From NCBI GenBank assembly GCA_029212415.1, contig JARGOF010000046.1, positions 1-44,520 of the forward strand: a DNA stretch of 44,520 nucleotides, in the 5' to 3' direction. Source of the stretch: Rhizobiaceae bacterium (GTDB taxonomy: Bacteria; Pseudomonadota; Alphaproteobacteria; Rhizobiales; Rhizobiaceae). Of the stretch, positions 34,700-42,960 are shown piece by piece. Position 1 is the stretch's first letter. Each line of letters starts with the position of its first letter. The position numbers and the translations under genes were made by a program. Below the pieces are notes generated by a model. The model did not search any database. It saw only the letters and a program-made list of their open reading frames with translations, and had not been told where the DNA came from.

Positions 34700-36115
34700 A
34701 TGATTGTACCCGTAATTGTGAGCGGCGGCGTTGGCTCCCGTTTGTGGCCGGCATCCCGCCAGTCGCACCCGAAGCCCTTTCTGCACATGGAAAACGGCAA
34801 AAGCCTGCTTTTCAACACCTATGCCCGCGCAGCCGCGCTGAACAATATTACCGATATCGTCACCATTACGGCACAGGATTCCTCCTTCAAGACCGTTGCC
34901 GAATACGAACAGTTCCACGGCCAGCCCATGACCAACCATCTGCTGCTGGAGCCAATGGGACGCGACACGGCAGCAGCAGCGGCAGCAGCAGCCAGCTATA
35001 TCGCGGAACGCTTCGGCGGCGACACGATCATTCTTCTCCTGCCAGCCGATCATCTGATTGTCGATGATGCAGGTTTTCAACAGGCGGTGGCAAGGGCAGC
35101 AAAGGCCGCAGAACGCGGCCAGGTCGCGACCTTCGGCCTGGAACCAGATGGCCCCGAAACCGGTTATGGCTACATTGAGGTTGATGGTGAAGAGGCTGTT
35201 CGTTTTGTTGAAAAACCCGACCTTGTAACAGCACAGTCCTATGTCGATTCCGGGCAATATCTCTGGAATTCCGGCATGTTCTGTTTCAGAGCCGATACGA
35301 TGATCGAGGCCATGCAGGCCCATTGCCCAGAGGTCCTGACGGCCAGTCGCCAGAGTGTGGAAACGGGCGAACATCTCGACCTGGGTACCCGTCACCTGGA
35401 AATCCTGCTTGATCCGGATGCATTTGCCAAGGCACCAAAAATATCGCTCGATTATGCCGTGATGGAAAAGATTTCAAATATTTCCGTCATTCGGGCCAAT
35501 ATCGGCTGGAGCGATGTCGGCACATGGTCTTCGCTGTCACAGAGTCATCCATCCGACGACGATGGCAATGCCTCGATTGGCGATGCCATGTTGATCAATT
35601 CAACCAATTGTTTTGTCAGCGCCGAAGATCGGCTGATCGCTCTTGTAGGGGTGGAGGATCTCGCGGTCATAGACACGCGCGACGCAACACTCATTGTCAA
35701 CAAGGCCAAGTCTCAGGACGTCAAGATCCTGTTCGAAAAGCTTAAATCAAGCGGTCATGAAGCCCATGCCAGTTTTCCCACCGGCTACCGCCCCTGGGGC
35801 TCCTATACGATCCTCGATGAAGGCGCTGGCTACAAGGTCAAGCGCATAGAGGTCAAGCCCGGTGGATGCCTGAGCCTGCAGTCACACAAGCACCGCTCAG
35901 AGCACTGGACCGTCGTCCAGGGCATTGCCCATGTGGTCAATGGCGAACGGCAACTGGTGCTCAACCCCAATGAATCCACCTATATCGAATGCGGCAACAT
36001 CCACAGGATGGAAAACCGCGGCTCAGAACCGATGACATTGATAGAAGTACAGACTGGCGACTATCTGGGTGAAGATGACATCATGCGCTTCGAGGATATT
36101 TACGGACGCTCATGA
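34700..36115 (+). CDS. manC: Mannose-1-phosphate guanylyltransferase / mannose-6-phosphate isomerase
   Basis: A 471-residue bifunctional type-II enzyme, normal length. Residues 1-~290 are the nucleotidyltransferase: VSGGVGSRLWPASRQSHPKPF is the pyrophosphorylase signature, VEKPDLVTAQSY the sugar-phosphate site, and LDYAVMEKISNISVI and IGWSDVGTWSSL are typical. Residues ~350-470 form the cupin isomerase part, with RPWGSYTIL and LQSHKHRSEHWTVVQGIA containing the metal ligands. It makes GDP-mannose, the substrate for Gmd and Fcl encoded convergently downstream. AGGA lies 7 bases before the ATG; only 16 bases separate its end from fcl. Confidence 0.95.
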   Translation: MIVPVIVSGGVGSRLWPASRQSHPKPFLHMENGKSLLFNTYARAAALNNITDIVTITAQDSSFKTVAEYEQFHGQPMTNHLLLEPMGRDTAAAAAAAASYIAERFGGDTIILLLPADHLIVDDAGFQQAVARAAKAAERGQVATFGLEPDGPETGYGYIEVDGEEAVRFVEKPDLVTAQSYVDSGQYLWNSGMFCFRADTMIEAMQAHCPEVLTASRQSVETGEHLDLGTRHLEILLDPDAFAKAPKISLDYAVMEKISNISVIRANIGWSDVGTWSSLSQSHPSDDDGNASIGDAMLINSTNCFVSAEDRLIALVGVEDLAVIDTRDATLIVNKAKSQDVKILFEKLKSSGHEAHASFPTGYRPWGSYTILDEGAGYKVKRIEVKPGGCLSLQSHKHRSEHWTVVQGIAHVVNGERQLVLNPNESTYIECGNIHRMENRGSEPMTLIEVQTGDYLGEDDIMRFEDIYGRS

Positions 36116-36131
36116 AGTGCTTTGCCAAGTG

Positions 36132-37058
36132 TCAGGACTTTGACAGAAAGTCGGCATAGGATTTGGCAATACCGTCTCTCAGGCCGGTCGTCGCTGTCCA
36201 ACCCAGATCGTGCAACCGGCTGACATCCAGCAATTTGCGCGGTGTCCCGTCAGGCTTGCTTGTGTCGAAGGTGATCTCACCGTCGAATGCAACAACGTCC
36301 ATAACCGTTTCAGCCAATTGACGAATGGTGATGTCCTGCCCTGTGCCGACATTGTATAGGCCGTTTTCCAGTTCATTTTCCATGACAAAGACACAGGCGT
36401 CTGCCATGTCATCGACGTAAAGAAACTCCCGCATGGGTTTACCGGAGCCCCAGATCATCAATTCCCGGTCACCGCGGACCTTTGCTTCATGCGCCTTGCG
36501 AATAAGCGCCGGCAGGACATGACTGCTGCTCAGATCATAATTGTCATTCGGACCGTAGAGATTGGTCGGCATCACGGAAACATAGTGGGTACCATATTGG
36601 CGATTGTAGTTTTCGCACAGTTTGACGCCGGCGATCTTTGCGAGGGCATAGGGTTCATTCGTCGGCTCCAGCGGACCCGTCAGAAGATATTCCTCCCGGA
36701 TCGGCTGCGGACAATCACGCGGATAGATACAACTGGACCCCAGAAACAGCATCCTGTCAGTGCCGGCCAGATGGGCGCCATTGATGATATTGGCTTCAAT
36801 GATGAGGTTTTGATAGATGAACGCGCCCCGTTCGGTATTGTTGGCGTGAATGCCGCCGACCTTGGCAGCCGCCAGAAAAATATAGTCGGGTTTTTCGCTT
36901 TTGAGAAAACCATTCACATCGGCCTGGTTGGTCAGGTCCAATGCGCGTCGGTCACGCAGCAAAAGTCTGTCATATCCCGCTGATTCAAGCCTGCGGACGA
37001 TGGCTGAACCCACCATTCCCTTGTGACCGGCAACAAATATTTTGGCGTTCTTATCCAT
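36132..37058 (-). CDS. fcl: GDP-L-fucose synthase
   Basis: A 308-residue extended SDR that epimerises and reduces GDP-4-keto-6-deoxymannose to GDP-L-fucose with NADPH. The NADP loop is [17 protein letters not shown], the core [17 protein letters not shown] and [16 protein letters not shown], and the catalytic [16 protein letters not shown] carries the YxxxK pair. [15 protein letters not shown] and [20 protein letters not shown] are diagnostic. It starts 5 bases after the gmd stop, so the two form an operon. It is convergent to manC. Confidence 0.95.
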   Translation of the reverse strand: MDKNAKIFVAGHKGMVGSAIVRRLESAGYDRLLLRDRRALDLTNQADVNGFLKSEKPDYIFLAAAKVGGIHANNTERGAFIYQNLIIEANIINGAHLAGTDRMLFLGSSCIYPRDCPQPIREEYLLTGPLEPTNEPYALAKIAGVKLCENYNRQYGTHYVSVMPTNLYGPNDNYDLSSSHVLPALIRKAHEAKVRGDRELMIWGSGKPMREFLYVDDMADACVFVMENELENGLYNVGTGQDITIRQLAETVMDVVAFDGEITFDTSKPDGTPRKLLDVSRLHDLGWTATTGLRDGIAKSYADFLSKS

Positions 37059-37063
37059 CAGAT

Positions 37064-38149
37064 CTACTCGTGATAATCATAGGTGGCGTAGCCGTGCTTT
37101 TTGACAAGTTCGTCCCGTTCGGCTGCCTTGAGATCCTCCCGCATCATTTCGGCAACAAGATCAGAAAAACTGGTTTGAGGCACCCAGCCCAGCTTCTCCC
37201 GTGCCTTGCTCGCGTCACCCAGCAAGGTTTCCACCTCGGCAGGGCGAAAATAGCGTGGATCGACAGAGACAATGCACTTGCCTGAAGCATCATACCCCTT
37301 CTCATCAAGCCCCTCGCCTTTCCAGTCGATCTGAAGTCCGACTTCTTGGGCTGCAGCATTGACAAAATCACGCACACTGTACTGAACACCCGTGGCGATG
37401 ACAAAGTCCTCCGCCACATCCTGTTGCAGCATCAACCACTGCATCTCGATGTAATCGCGCGCATGACCCCAGTCACGCTTGGCATCCATATTGCCAAGGT
37501 AAAGACAATCCTGCAGGCCCAGCTTGATGCGCGCCAGTGCCCGGGTGATCTTTCTGGTGACAAAGGTCTCCCCGCGCAGCGGACTTTCATGATTGAACAG
37601 AATGCCGTTGCAGGCATAGATTCCGTAGGCTTCCCGATAATTGATGGTGATCCAGTAGGCGTAGAGTTTGGCAACCGCATAGGGCGAGCGCGGGTAAAAC
37701 GGCGTCGTCTCCGACTGCGGTGTTTCCTGAACCAGACCGTAGAGTTCAGACGTCGATGCCTGATAGAAACGGGTCTTTTTTTCCAATCCGAGAATGCGAA
37801 TGGCCTCCAGTACCCGCAAGGCCCCCAATGCATCCGAATTGGCCGTATATTCCGGCTCTTCAAAGGACACCGCCACATGCGACTGCGCCGCCAGATTGTA
37901 AATCTCATCCGGCTGAACCTGCTGTACGGTGCGCACCAGACTGGAAGAATCCGTCAGGTCACCATAGTGCAAAATCAACCGCCGATCATCGATATGCGGG
38001 TCCTGATAAAGATGATCGATACGGTCCGTATTCAATAGCGACGAACGTCTTTTGATGCCGTGAACCACGTAGCCCTTGTTCAACAGAAACTCGGCCAGAT
38101 AGGCGCCGTCCTGACCGGTAATTCCTGTGATGAGTGCGACTTTGCTCAC
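37064..38149 (-). CDS. gmd: GDP-mannose 4,6-dehydratase
   Basis: A 361-residue extended SDR converting GDP-mannose to GDP-4-keto-6-deoxymannose. The NADP loop is [18 protein letters not shown], followed by [56 protein letters not shown] and the catalytic [42 protein letters not shown] and [17 protein letters not shown] are diagnostic of Gmd. The start codon is GTG 38149, with AGGA about 9 bases upstream. A short inverted repeat (ATGAC-ATCC-GTCAT) lies at 38180-38193 in the leader. Together with fcl it gives GDP-L-fucose for the surface polysaccharide. Confidence 0.96.
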   Translation of the reverse strand: MSKVALITGITGQDGAYLAEFLLNKGYVVHGIKRRSSLLNTDRIDHLYQDPHIDDRRLILHYGDLTDSSSLVRTVQQVQPDEIYNLAAQSHVAVSFEEPEYTANSDALGALRVLEAIRILGLEKKTRFYQASTSELYGLVQETPQSETTPFYPRSPYAVAKLYAYWITINYREAYGIYACNGILFNHESPLRGETFVTRKITRALARIKLGLQDCLYLGNMDAKRDWGHARDYIEMQWLMLQQDVAEDFVIATGVQYSVRDFVNAAAQEVGLQIDWKGEGLDEKGYDASGKCIVSVDPRYFRPAEVETLLGDASKAREKLGWVPQTSFSDLVAEMMREDLKAAERDELVKKHGYATYDYHE

Positions 38150-38206
38150 GGCTGGTATCCTGCTGATTGATATTGGGTGATGACATCCGTCATATATGCG
38201 CCGTTC

Positions 38207-38257
38207 CTAGAGTGTTTAAACCATAATTGGAAGTATTTGATGGCGAAAACCCGTTTC
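38207..38257. repeat. Diverged copy of the 5981 repeat left end
   Basis: Aligned without gaps to 5981-6031, 37 of 51 bases agree, including TAGAG, GTTT, the TTTGATGGCG block and the AAA-CC-G-TT-C end. It lies in the 676-base gap between gmd and the ABC permease, directly upstream of a degraded glycosyltransferase end. No right inverted repeat was found, so only one end of an older copy may remain. Confidence 0.5.
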
Positions 38258-38419
38258 GCAGCGCCTTGGCATACTCTGCTCAGCCGACTGCGCAAAAATA
38301 CGCATTGCTTGGGCGTTATGCATTTTTTAAACCACGATTGTACCGTCGGAACTTTTCTCGCGCGAAGCCAAAATCATTTTCTGGCACAAAAACTGGTTCG
38401 GCCAATCGGAAAATCTGTT

Positions 38420-38548
38420 GAGAAAATCGAACGCCAAAGGCGGGAAGCGAAATACATGCGGGAACGTTGGGCAAACGTACTCATTCATGACCCCTACTAT
38501 TCGCCCAACCTGTCACTTGAACTTGCTGATTTTTCCTATGCGCAATAA
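38420..38548 (+). pseudogene. C-terminal remnant of a GT2-type glycosyltransferase
   Basis: The 42 residues starting EKIERQRREAKYMRERW and ending in HDPYYSPNLSLELADFSYA match the end of large GT2 glycosyltransferases of polysaccharide loci, which finish with ...RWGD-L--DPYYNPNLS-D--DFSLA. No catalytic part exists; upstream lies the diverged repeat and unrelated sequence. The open frame continues back to 38177 but that part is repeat-derived. It is read as what remains of a gene removed by rearrangement. The rest of the gap (38549-38840) shows a palindromic GAGCGGCC-TCTTT-GGCTGCTC near 38815 and no gene. Confidence 0.6.
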
Positions 38549-38840
38549 AAGTAGAACACCTCTTGTATCCATTGACCCGTTCCATTCGCGTTCCAGTGTA
38601 AATATAACAGAAAAACGTGCATGCAATGCTTGCCACACAAGCTTCCCGGCCTTGTTTAGATAGGCATTATGATCGCAACAAGGCAAGCGGCGGCATGCGA
38701 GGTGACGTTAAAGTTCAGCCGCGTCACGGTTCAATTATTTGCCATTTGAAATCAAGGTGAATTGCGATAGGAGTGAGCGTACTGAGATTGGCGCCATCGC
38801 AATGACAAAGCACTGAGCGGCCTCTTTGGCTGCTCTACAA

Positions 38841-39725
38841 ATGAAACCCACAGTAAAGCTGCGACCTGACAGATATCGGTTCAGACTATTCATGTTCTCC
38901 CGCAAAAAATCTGGCACAACAACCATCATTTCAGCAGACCGCGTTCCCGCCATGGCGTCAGCGGATCTGTGGACAGGCCTGCTTCGCTATGAGCTTTGGT
39001 GGATCTTTGCGGCGCATGACATCAAGCAACGGTTCCGCCGTTCAACCCTGGGCCCCATTTGGCTGACCTTGACAATGGGCATCATGGTCGGCGCACTCGG
39101 CTTTGTATTCAGTCAACTCTTCAAACAGGATATGACCGAGTTTCTACCCTATTTGGCTGTCGGGATCATATTCTGGGGCCTACTGACATCCACCATCAGC
39201 GAAGGCTGCACGGCGTTTATTGATGCAGAAAGCTATATACGCAATGTACCGATGCCCGTCAGCGTTCATTTCTACCGCGTTTTTGCCCGCAATATCATTA
39301 TCTGGGCACACAATATGGTCATCTATTTTCTTGTCATCATTGTTTTCCCGCCGCATTTTTCATGGAACATGCTCCTGTTCTTGCCTGGATTTATGCTCTT
39401 CCTGATAAATCTTGCCTGGATGGGGCTGGTCGTCGGAGTTCTGTCAGCACGATTTCGCGACATACCACAGGTTGTGACAAACCTGTTGCAGGTTGTCTTC
39501 TTCGTCACACCGATTTTCTGGAGTGCTGCGATACTGCCGGATCGCACCGCCTTTATCCAGTTCAACATTTTTTACCACCTGCTGGAACTGGTCCGCAGCC
39601 CGCTGCTCGGCCATATGCCGCCGTTGCAATCATGGGCCATTGGCCTCACCATGGCGTTGGCTGGCTTCCCAATTGCAATATGGCTGTATCGTCGTGCCTA
39701 TGCACGTATTCCCTATTGGGTATGA
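38841..39725 (+). CDS. ABC-2 type polysaccharide export permease (Wzm/KpsM-like)
   Basis: About 294 residues, with six hydrophobic segments after a ~60-residue polar N-terminus. IKQRFRRSTLGPIWLTLTMG is the ABC-2 family cytoplasmic-interface motif, followed by FLPYLAVGIIFWGLLTSTI and GVLSARFRDIPQVVTNLLQVVFFVTPIFW. It moves an undecaprenyl-linked or lipid-linked glycan across the inner membrane with the ATPase downstream (10-base gap). The start is uncertain: ATG 38841 has no clear SD, and ATG 38892 or 38952 would shorten the polar N-terminus. Confidence 0.88.
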   Translation: MKPTVKLRPDRYRFRLFMFSRKKSGTTTIISADRVPAMASADLWTGLLRYELWWIFAAHDIKQRFRRSTLGPIWLTLTMGIMVGALGFVFSQLFKQDMTEFLPYLAVGIIFWGLLTSTISEGCTAFIDAESYIRNVPMPVSVHFYRVFARNIIIWAHNMVIYFLVIIVFPPHFSWNMLLFLPGFMLFLINLAWMGLVVGVLSARFRDIPQVVTNLLQVVFFVTPIFWSAAILPDRTAFIQFNIFYHLLELVRSPLLGHMPPLQSWAIGLTMALAGFPIAIWLYRRAYARIPYWV

Positions 39726-39735
39726 GGTCCTGATC

Positions 39736-40446
39736 ATGGCGCATATTTCCATCAGAAATCTGACTGTTGAATTCAAGGTTTATGGCTCCAATGCAAGGTC
39801 ATTTAAGAAACAACTGCTGTCACAGGCAACCGGTGGCCGTATCGCCAGCAACGCCAATGATGCGATCACCGTCAGGGCACTCGACAATGTATCGCTGGAA
39901 ATCAAACACGGCGAACGCATTGGCCTGGCGGGGCATAATGGTTCGGGCAAAACCACTCTGCTGCGAACGCTTGCCGGTATCTACAAGCCGACGGGCGGAA
40001 CAATTGAGATCGAAGGCTCTGTTGGCGCTCTGCTTGATCCATCTTCCGGAATGGACGCGGAAGCCACCGGTGTGGAAAACATATATCTGCGTGGCTACAT
40101 ATTGGGCATGACCAGAAAAGAAATCGATTCCAAGGTCGATGAAATCTCGAGATTCACCGAACTTGGGAAATTTCTTGAGTTGCCGGTAAAGACCTATTCA
40201 GCCGGTATGTTTTCACGCCTGGGATTCGCGATATCAACCGCCATAAACCCCGAAATCCTGCTCGTTGACGAAGGCATTGGCACCGGTGACGCTGCCTTTC
40301 GCGAGAAAGTGGTTGCTCGCACACAGGCATTCATTTCCAATGCGAATATTGCGATTTTTGCAAGCCATGACCAGACATTCCTCGATGACATGGGCGCGAC
40401 CTCAATTTGCCTTGAGCATGGCTCAATCGTCAAGATCCTAGAATAA
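39736..40446 (+). CDS. ABC polysaccharide export ATPase (Wzt/KpsT-like)
   Basis: A 236-residue ATPase. Walker A is GLAGHNGSGKTT, the family block LRTLAGIYKPTGGTIEIEGSVGALLD follows, then MDAEATGVENIYLRG, signature YSAGMFSRLGFAIST, Walker B ILLVDEGIGTGDAAF and H-loop IFASHDQTFLDDMG. It lacks the C-terminal carbohydrate-binding domain of O-antigen Wzt proteins, so substrate length or end-cap recognition must lie elsewhere. The start is ATG 39736, not the upstream in-frame codons within the permease gene. Confidence 0.92.
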   Translation: MAHISIRNLTVEFKVYGSNARSFKKQLLSQATGGRIASNANDAITVRALDNVSLEIKHGERIGLAGHNGSGKTTLLRTLAGIYKPTGGTIEIEGSVGALLDPSSGMDAEATGVENIYLRGYILGMTRKEIDSKVDEISRFTELGKFLELPVKTYSAGMFSRLGFAISTAINPEILLVDEGIGTGDAAFREKVVARTQAFISNANIAIFASHDQTFLDDMGATSICLEHGSIVKILE

Positions 40447-40591
40447 GACAAAGCCAAAGGTAGTATAGCGCGGCAACAGGTGCTTGATGACAATACATTC
40501 GAAAAAGAGGGTTTCAATCAGCCCACAAGGCGTGTTTTCCTTACCATGGCTCTACCTGTGGTGTTTGGATTTTCAAAGCCCCAATGGAAGC

Positions 40592-41263
40592 CTATATATT
40601 GAGGCAGTTCTCAGGACGGTAGAATACAGTCGTTAGGGATGGCGCTGTCATTACCGGTCCCAGACCATAGAAATCCAGTGATCGAAATCCCTGTTGAGTT
40701 AGAAAATCCAGTCCCGGCTTATATTCTTGCCGGTCGGTGTTGTCCCAAATGACCACACCATCATCTGCCAGAGCACCGAGACAGTTTAGTGCGCAGTCGA
40801 CGCGGTCCTCGCCATCTATCACCACAACTTGAAATTCGGATTTATAATGTGTGATTGCCTCTACATACGGCCTTCCATTGCCATCTTTCAATTCAAGCAG
40901 GTGGTAAGATACCGAGGAAGACAGGCGGTCGTGCAATTCGTGATACCATGCGCGATCATGCTCACAGCTTATGACTTTTGCTCCATGTTTTACCCACCAT
41001 AGCGTTGAGTTTCCGCTTCCGTATTCGAACACCTTCAATCCGCTTCGAACACGCGTCTCCAGAAAATGAACCGCCGAATAGGTCACCCAAGGTATAGGGT
41101 TGCCTTCACCATCAAAGGACTGCTGGGTGCGAAAACTATCAATCCATCCTGTCCTTACCAAGTAATCGTCGGCAATACATCTTAGCGCCTTGCGGCGCAT
41201 CCATTTAGGGTTTTTACGATATTTGAGTAGCAGATGGCCGAACCAGTTTTGATTGTGAGACAT
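40592..41263 (-). CDS. Class I SAM-dependent methyltransferase-like protein
   Basis: A 223-residue Rossmann protein. The glycine loop is KVFEYGSGNSTLWWVKHGAKV, then ISCEHDRAWYHEL for the acidic residue at the end of strand 2, VVVIDGEDRVDCALNCL and DGVVIWDNTDRQEY as in class I methyltransferases acting in polysaccharide loci. No signal or membrane segment. The start is set at the third Met (ATG 41263), where GAAGGA stands 6 bases away; the first Met at 41269 would have no spacing. Probably modifies a glycan or its precursor, inferred from location only. It is on the strand opposite to its neighbours. Confidence 0.72.
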   Translation of the reverse strand: MSHNQNWFGHLLLKYRKNPKWMRRKALRCIADDYLVRTGWIDSFRTQQSFDGEGNPIPWVTYSAVHFLETRVRSGLKVFEYGSGNSTLWWVKHGAKVISCEHDRAWYHELHDRLSSSVSYHLLELKDGNGRPYVEAITHYKSEFQVVVIDGEDRVDCALNCLGALADDGVVIWDNTDRQEYKPGLDFLTQQGFRSLDFYGLGPVMTAPSLTTVFYRPENCLNI

Positions 41264-41400
41264 GGCCATCCTTCATAAGCTGCAATTACACGCGCACATG
41301 CAATATCGCGCATACCACTTTAAGTCCATTATTTGCTGTCTGTGCAATCGACTGGAACCCGTTTGAACGCTTTGATCTCATTTGGCATTTTCGAATAGCT

Positions 41401-41595
41401 TCAATGCGATTCGGGAATGCAATCACGATTTCTGATCAGTGATGCACGTTGTAACACCCAATGGCAGAATTCTTGCACACCTCCCGGGTTCATTCCGACA
41501 ATGCAATTGGGTTGTTCCAGAAGAACCGCACAAATTCCGATGGAGCTTGGTGACGAATGACCATACAAATAGATTTCACATTTTGAGTCTTTGAT
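41401..41595 (-). other. Possible coding remnant in the 41270-41613 gap
   Basis: The minus-strand frame runs SKCEIYLYGHSSPSSIGICA to a TGA at 41401, including QPNCIVGMNPGGVQEFCHW. The composition looks like protein and the frame ends cleanly, but there is no start and it runs into the 5' end of the glycosyltransferase at 41614. It may be the C-terminal remnant of a lost gene; a chance ORF is also possible. The remaining gap (41270-41400) should hold the methyltransferase promoter; no gene is seen there. Confidence 0.25.
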
Positions 41596-41613
41596 AGATC
41601 GACGCATCCGCAG

Positions 41614-42729
41614 ATGAGAATTGGTATTGACGCGCGAAATCTGCTTTCCCGGCGCACGGGCATCGGGCGTTCTGTGCATCAGATTGGCAAGCAGTTTTGC
41701 GCTCAAGGACATGAGGTCACTTTTTTTTGGCCCGAGAAACCGCAAAAGATTCCAGCAGGTCTTGAAGCTGCAGAACATCACTTCAGCCACAACCGCGGAC
41801 CCTTGAGCCGTATCGCCTGGTCACAGACACAATTGACAGATCAGATCAACGCCAATCAGCCGGATGTGTTCTGGGGGCCCTCTCATCGTCTCCCCGCCCG
41901 GCTGGGTCCTTCTATTCCGTGCGTCGTCACCATTCATGACATGGTCTGGGCGAAGTACCCGCAGACCATGCGGTGGAGCGGTTTGCTTGCAGACCGGTTT
42001 TTCGCCCCGCATGCCATGAGACGCGCAGACACCATCATTGCCGTTTCGCAATCCACCAAACACGATATCGTGGAGCGTTATCCGCATCATGCGAGCAAGA
42101 CACATGTCATTTACCCCGGAGTCTCGGATCTGCAGGAGGACAAATATGGCACGGCAGAAGCAGTTTTTCCCGGACCAGCAGGTGCATTTGCCCTGTTTGT
42201 AGGCACGCTGGAGCCGCGCAAGAATCTCAGTGGATTGCTTCATGCTATGGCCATGCTCAAGAACGCAGGCCAATTGACTGGCCAATTGTGCATAGCCGGC
42301 GGGCAAGGCTGGCGCCACGCCAATCTCGGCGCAATGATCCGGGACAGCAAACTGCAGGACCATGTGACAGCAACCGGTTATGTCGATGATGCTGTACTGG
42401 ATAGACTGTATCGCCAGGCTCGTTTTCTGATCATGCCATCCCTTTACGAAGGGTTCGGAATCCCGATTATCGAGGCAAACCACTATGGTATACCCGTCTT
42501 GACCAGTAATATTTCATCCATGCCGGAAGCTGCGGGCAATGCGGGCTTGCTGGTTGATCCGCTTGATCCTGACGATATCGCAAAAAAATGGCAAAGCCTG
42601 TGGAATGATGAGCGTCTCTATTCGGAGCTTGCCGCAAAGGCCAGACCCAATGCGGCACGGTTTTCCTGGCAGGAATCCGCAGCCCGGATGGAAACCCTCT
42701 TTGAGCAACTGATCGCCGATACCAGATAA
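41614..42729 (+). CDS. GT4-family glycosyltransferase
   Basis: A 371-residue GT-B enzyme. N-terminal domain: MRIGIDARNLLSRRTGIGRS and VVTIHDMVWAKYPQTMRW. The C-terminal Glycos_transf_1 domain begins at FALFVGTLEPRKNLSGLL and ends with MPSLYEGFGIPIIEA, holding the EX7E catalytic motif. Retaining transferases of this kind act in O-antigen or capsule repeat synthesis at the cytoplasmic membrane face. No membrane segment is seen. Donor and acceptor cannot be told; GDP-fucose or GDP-mannose from the neighbouring genes are candidates. Confidence 0.9.
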   Translation: MRIGIDARNLLSRRTGIGRSVHQIGKQFCAQGHEVTFFWPEKPQKIPAGLEAAEHHFSHNRGPLSRIAWSQTQLTDQINANQPDVFWGPSHRLPARLGPSIPCVVTIHDMVWAKYPQTMRWSGLLADRFFAPHAMRRADTIIAVSQSTKHDIVERYPHHASKTHVIYPGVSDLQEDKYGTAEAVFPGPAGAFALFVGTLEPRKNLSGLLHAMAMLKNAGQLTGQLCIAGGQGWRHANLGAMIRDSKLQDHVTATGYVDDAVLDRLYRQARFLIMPSLYEGFGIPIIEANHYGIPVLTSNISSMPEAAGNAGLLVDPLDPDDIAKKWQSLWNDERLYSELAAKARPNAARFSWQESAARMETLFEQLIADTR

Positions 42730-42869
42730 TATCCAGCAAAGGTGACAGCCCCTGCAAAGGGATGCAAAGTGACAGTGCAATCCAGCGGCGACAAATGTGA
42801 ACGTCGCATAAGCGACCGTTTAGAGTATGCTTGGCTCTTGTTGCCATTCGCCGCAAAACTCGATTAGAG

Positions 42870-42959
42870 TCAGATCCTCATCCCAGCCATGTAGGTAACG
42901 GCCCCGAACACCATATTTGAAAGTGGCGCGAATTCTGCGTGAACCCCGAAAGCTCCTTG
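42870..42959 (-). other. Possible C-terminal remnant before the second glycosyltransferase
   Basis: The minus frame ending at 42870 reads GAFGVHAEFAPLSNMVFG followed by AVTYMAGMRI, with alternating polar/hydrophobic residues as in a barrel strand. It is only ~30 codons long before it enters the antisense of the glycosyltransferase at 42961. A degraded gene end is possible, chance is equally so. The other part of the gap, 42730-42869, shows nothing recognised. Confidence 0.2.
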
Positions 42960-42960
42960 A

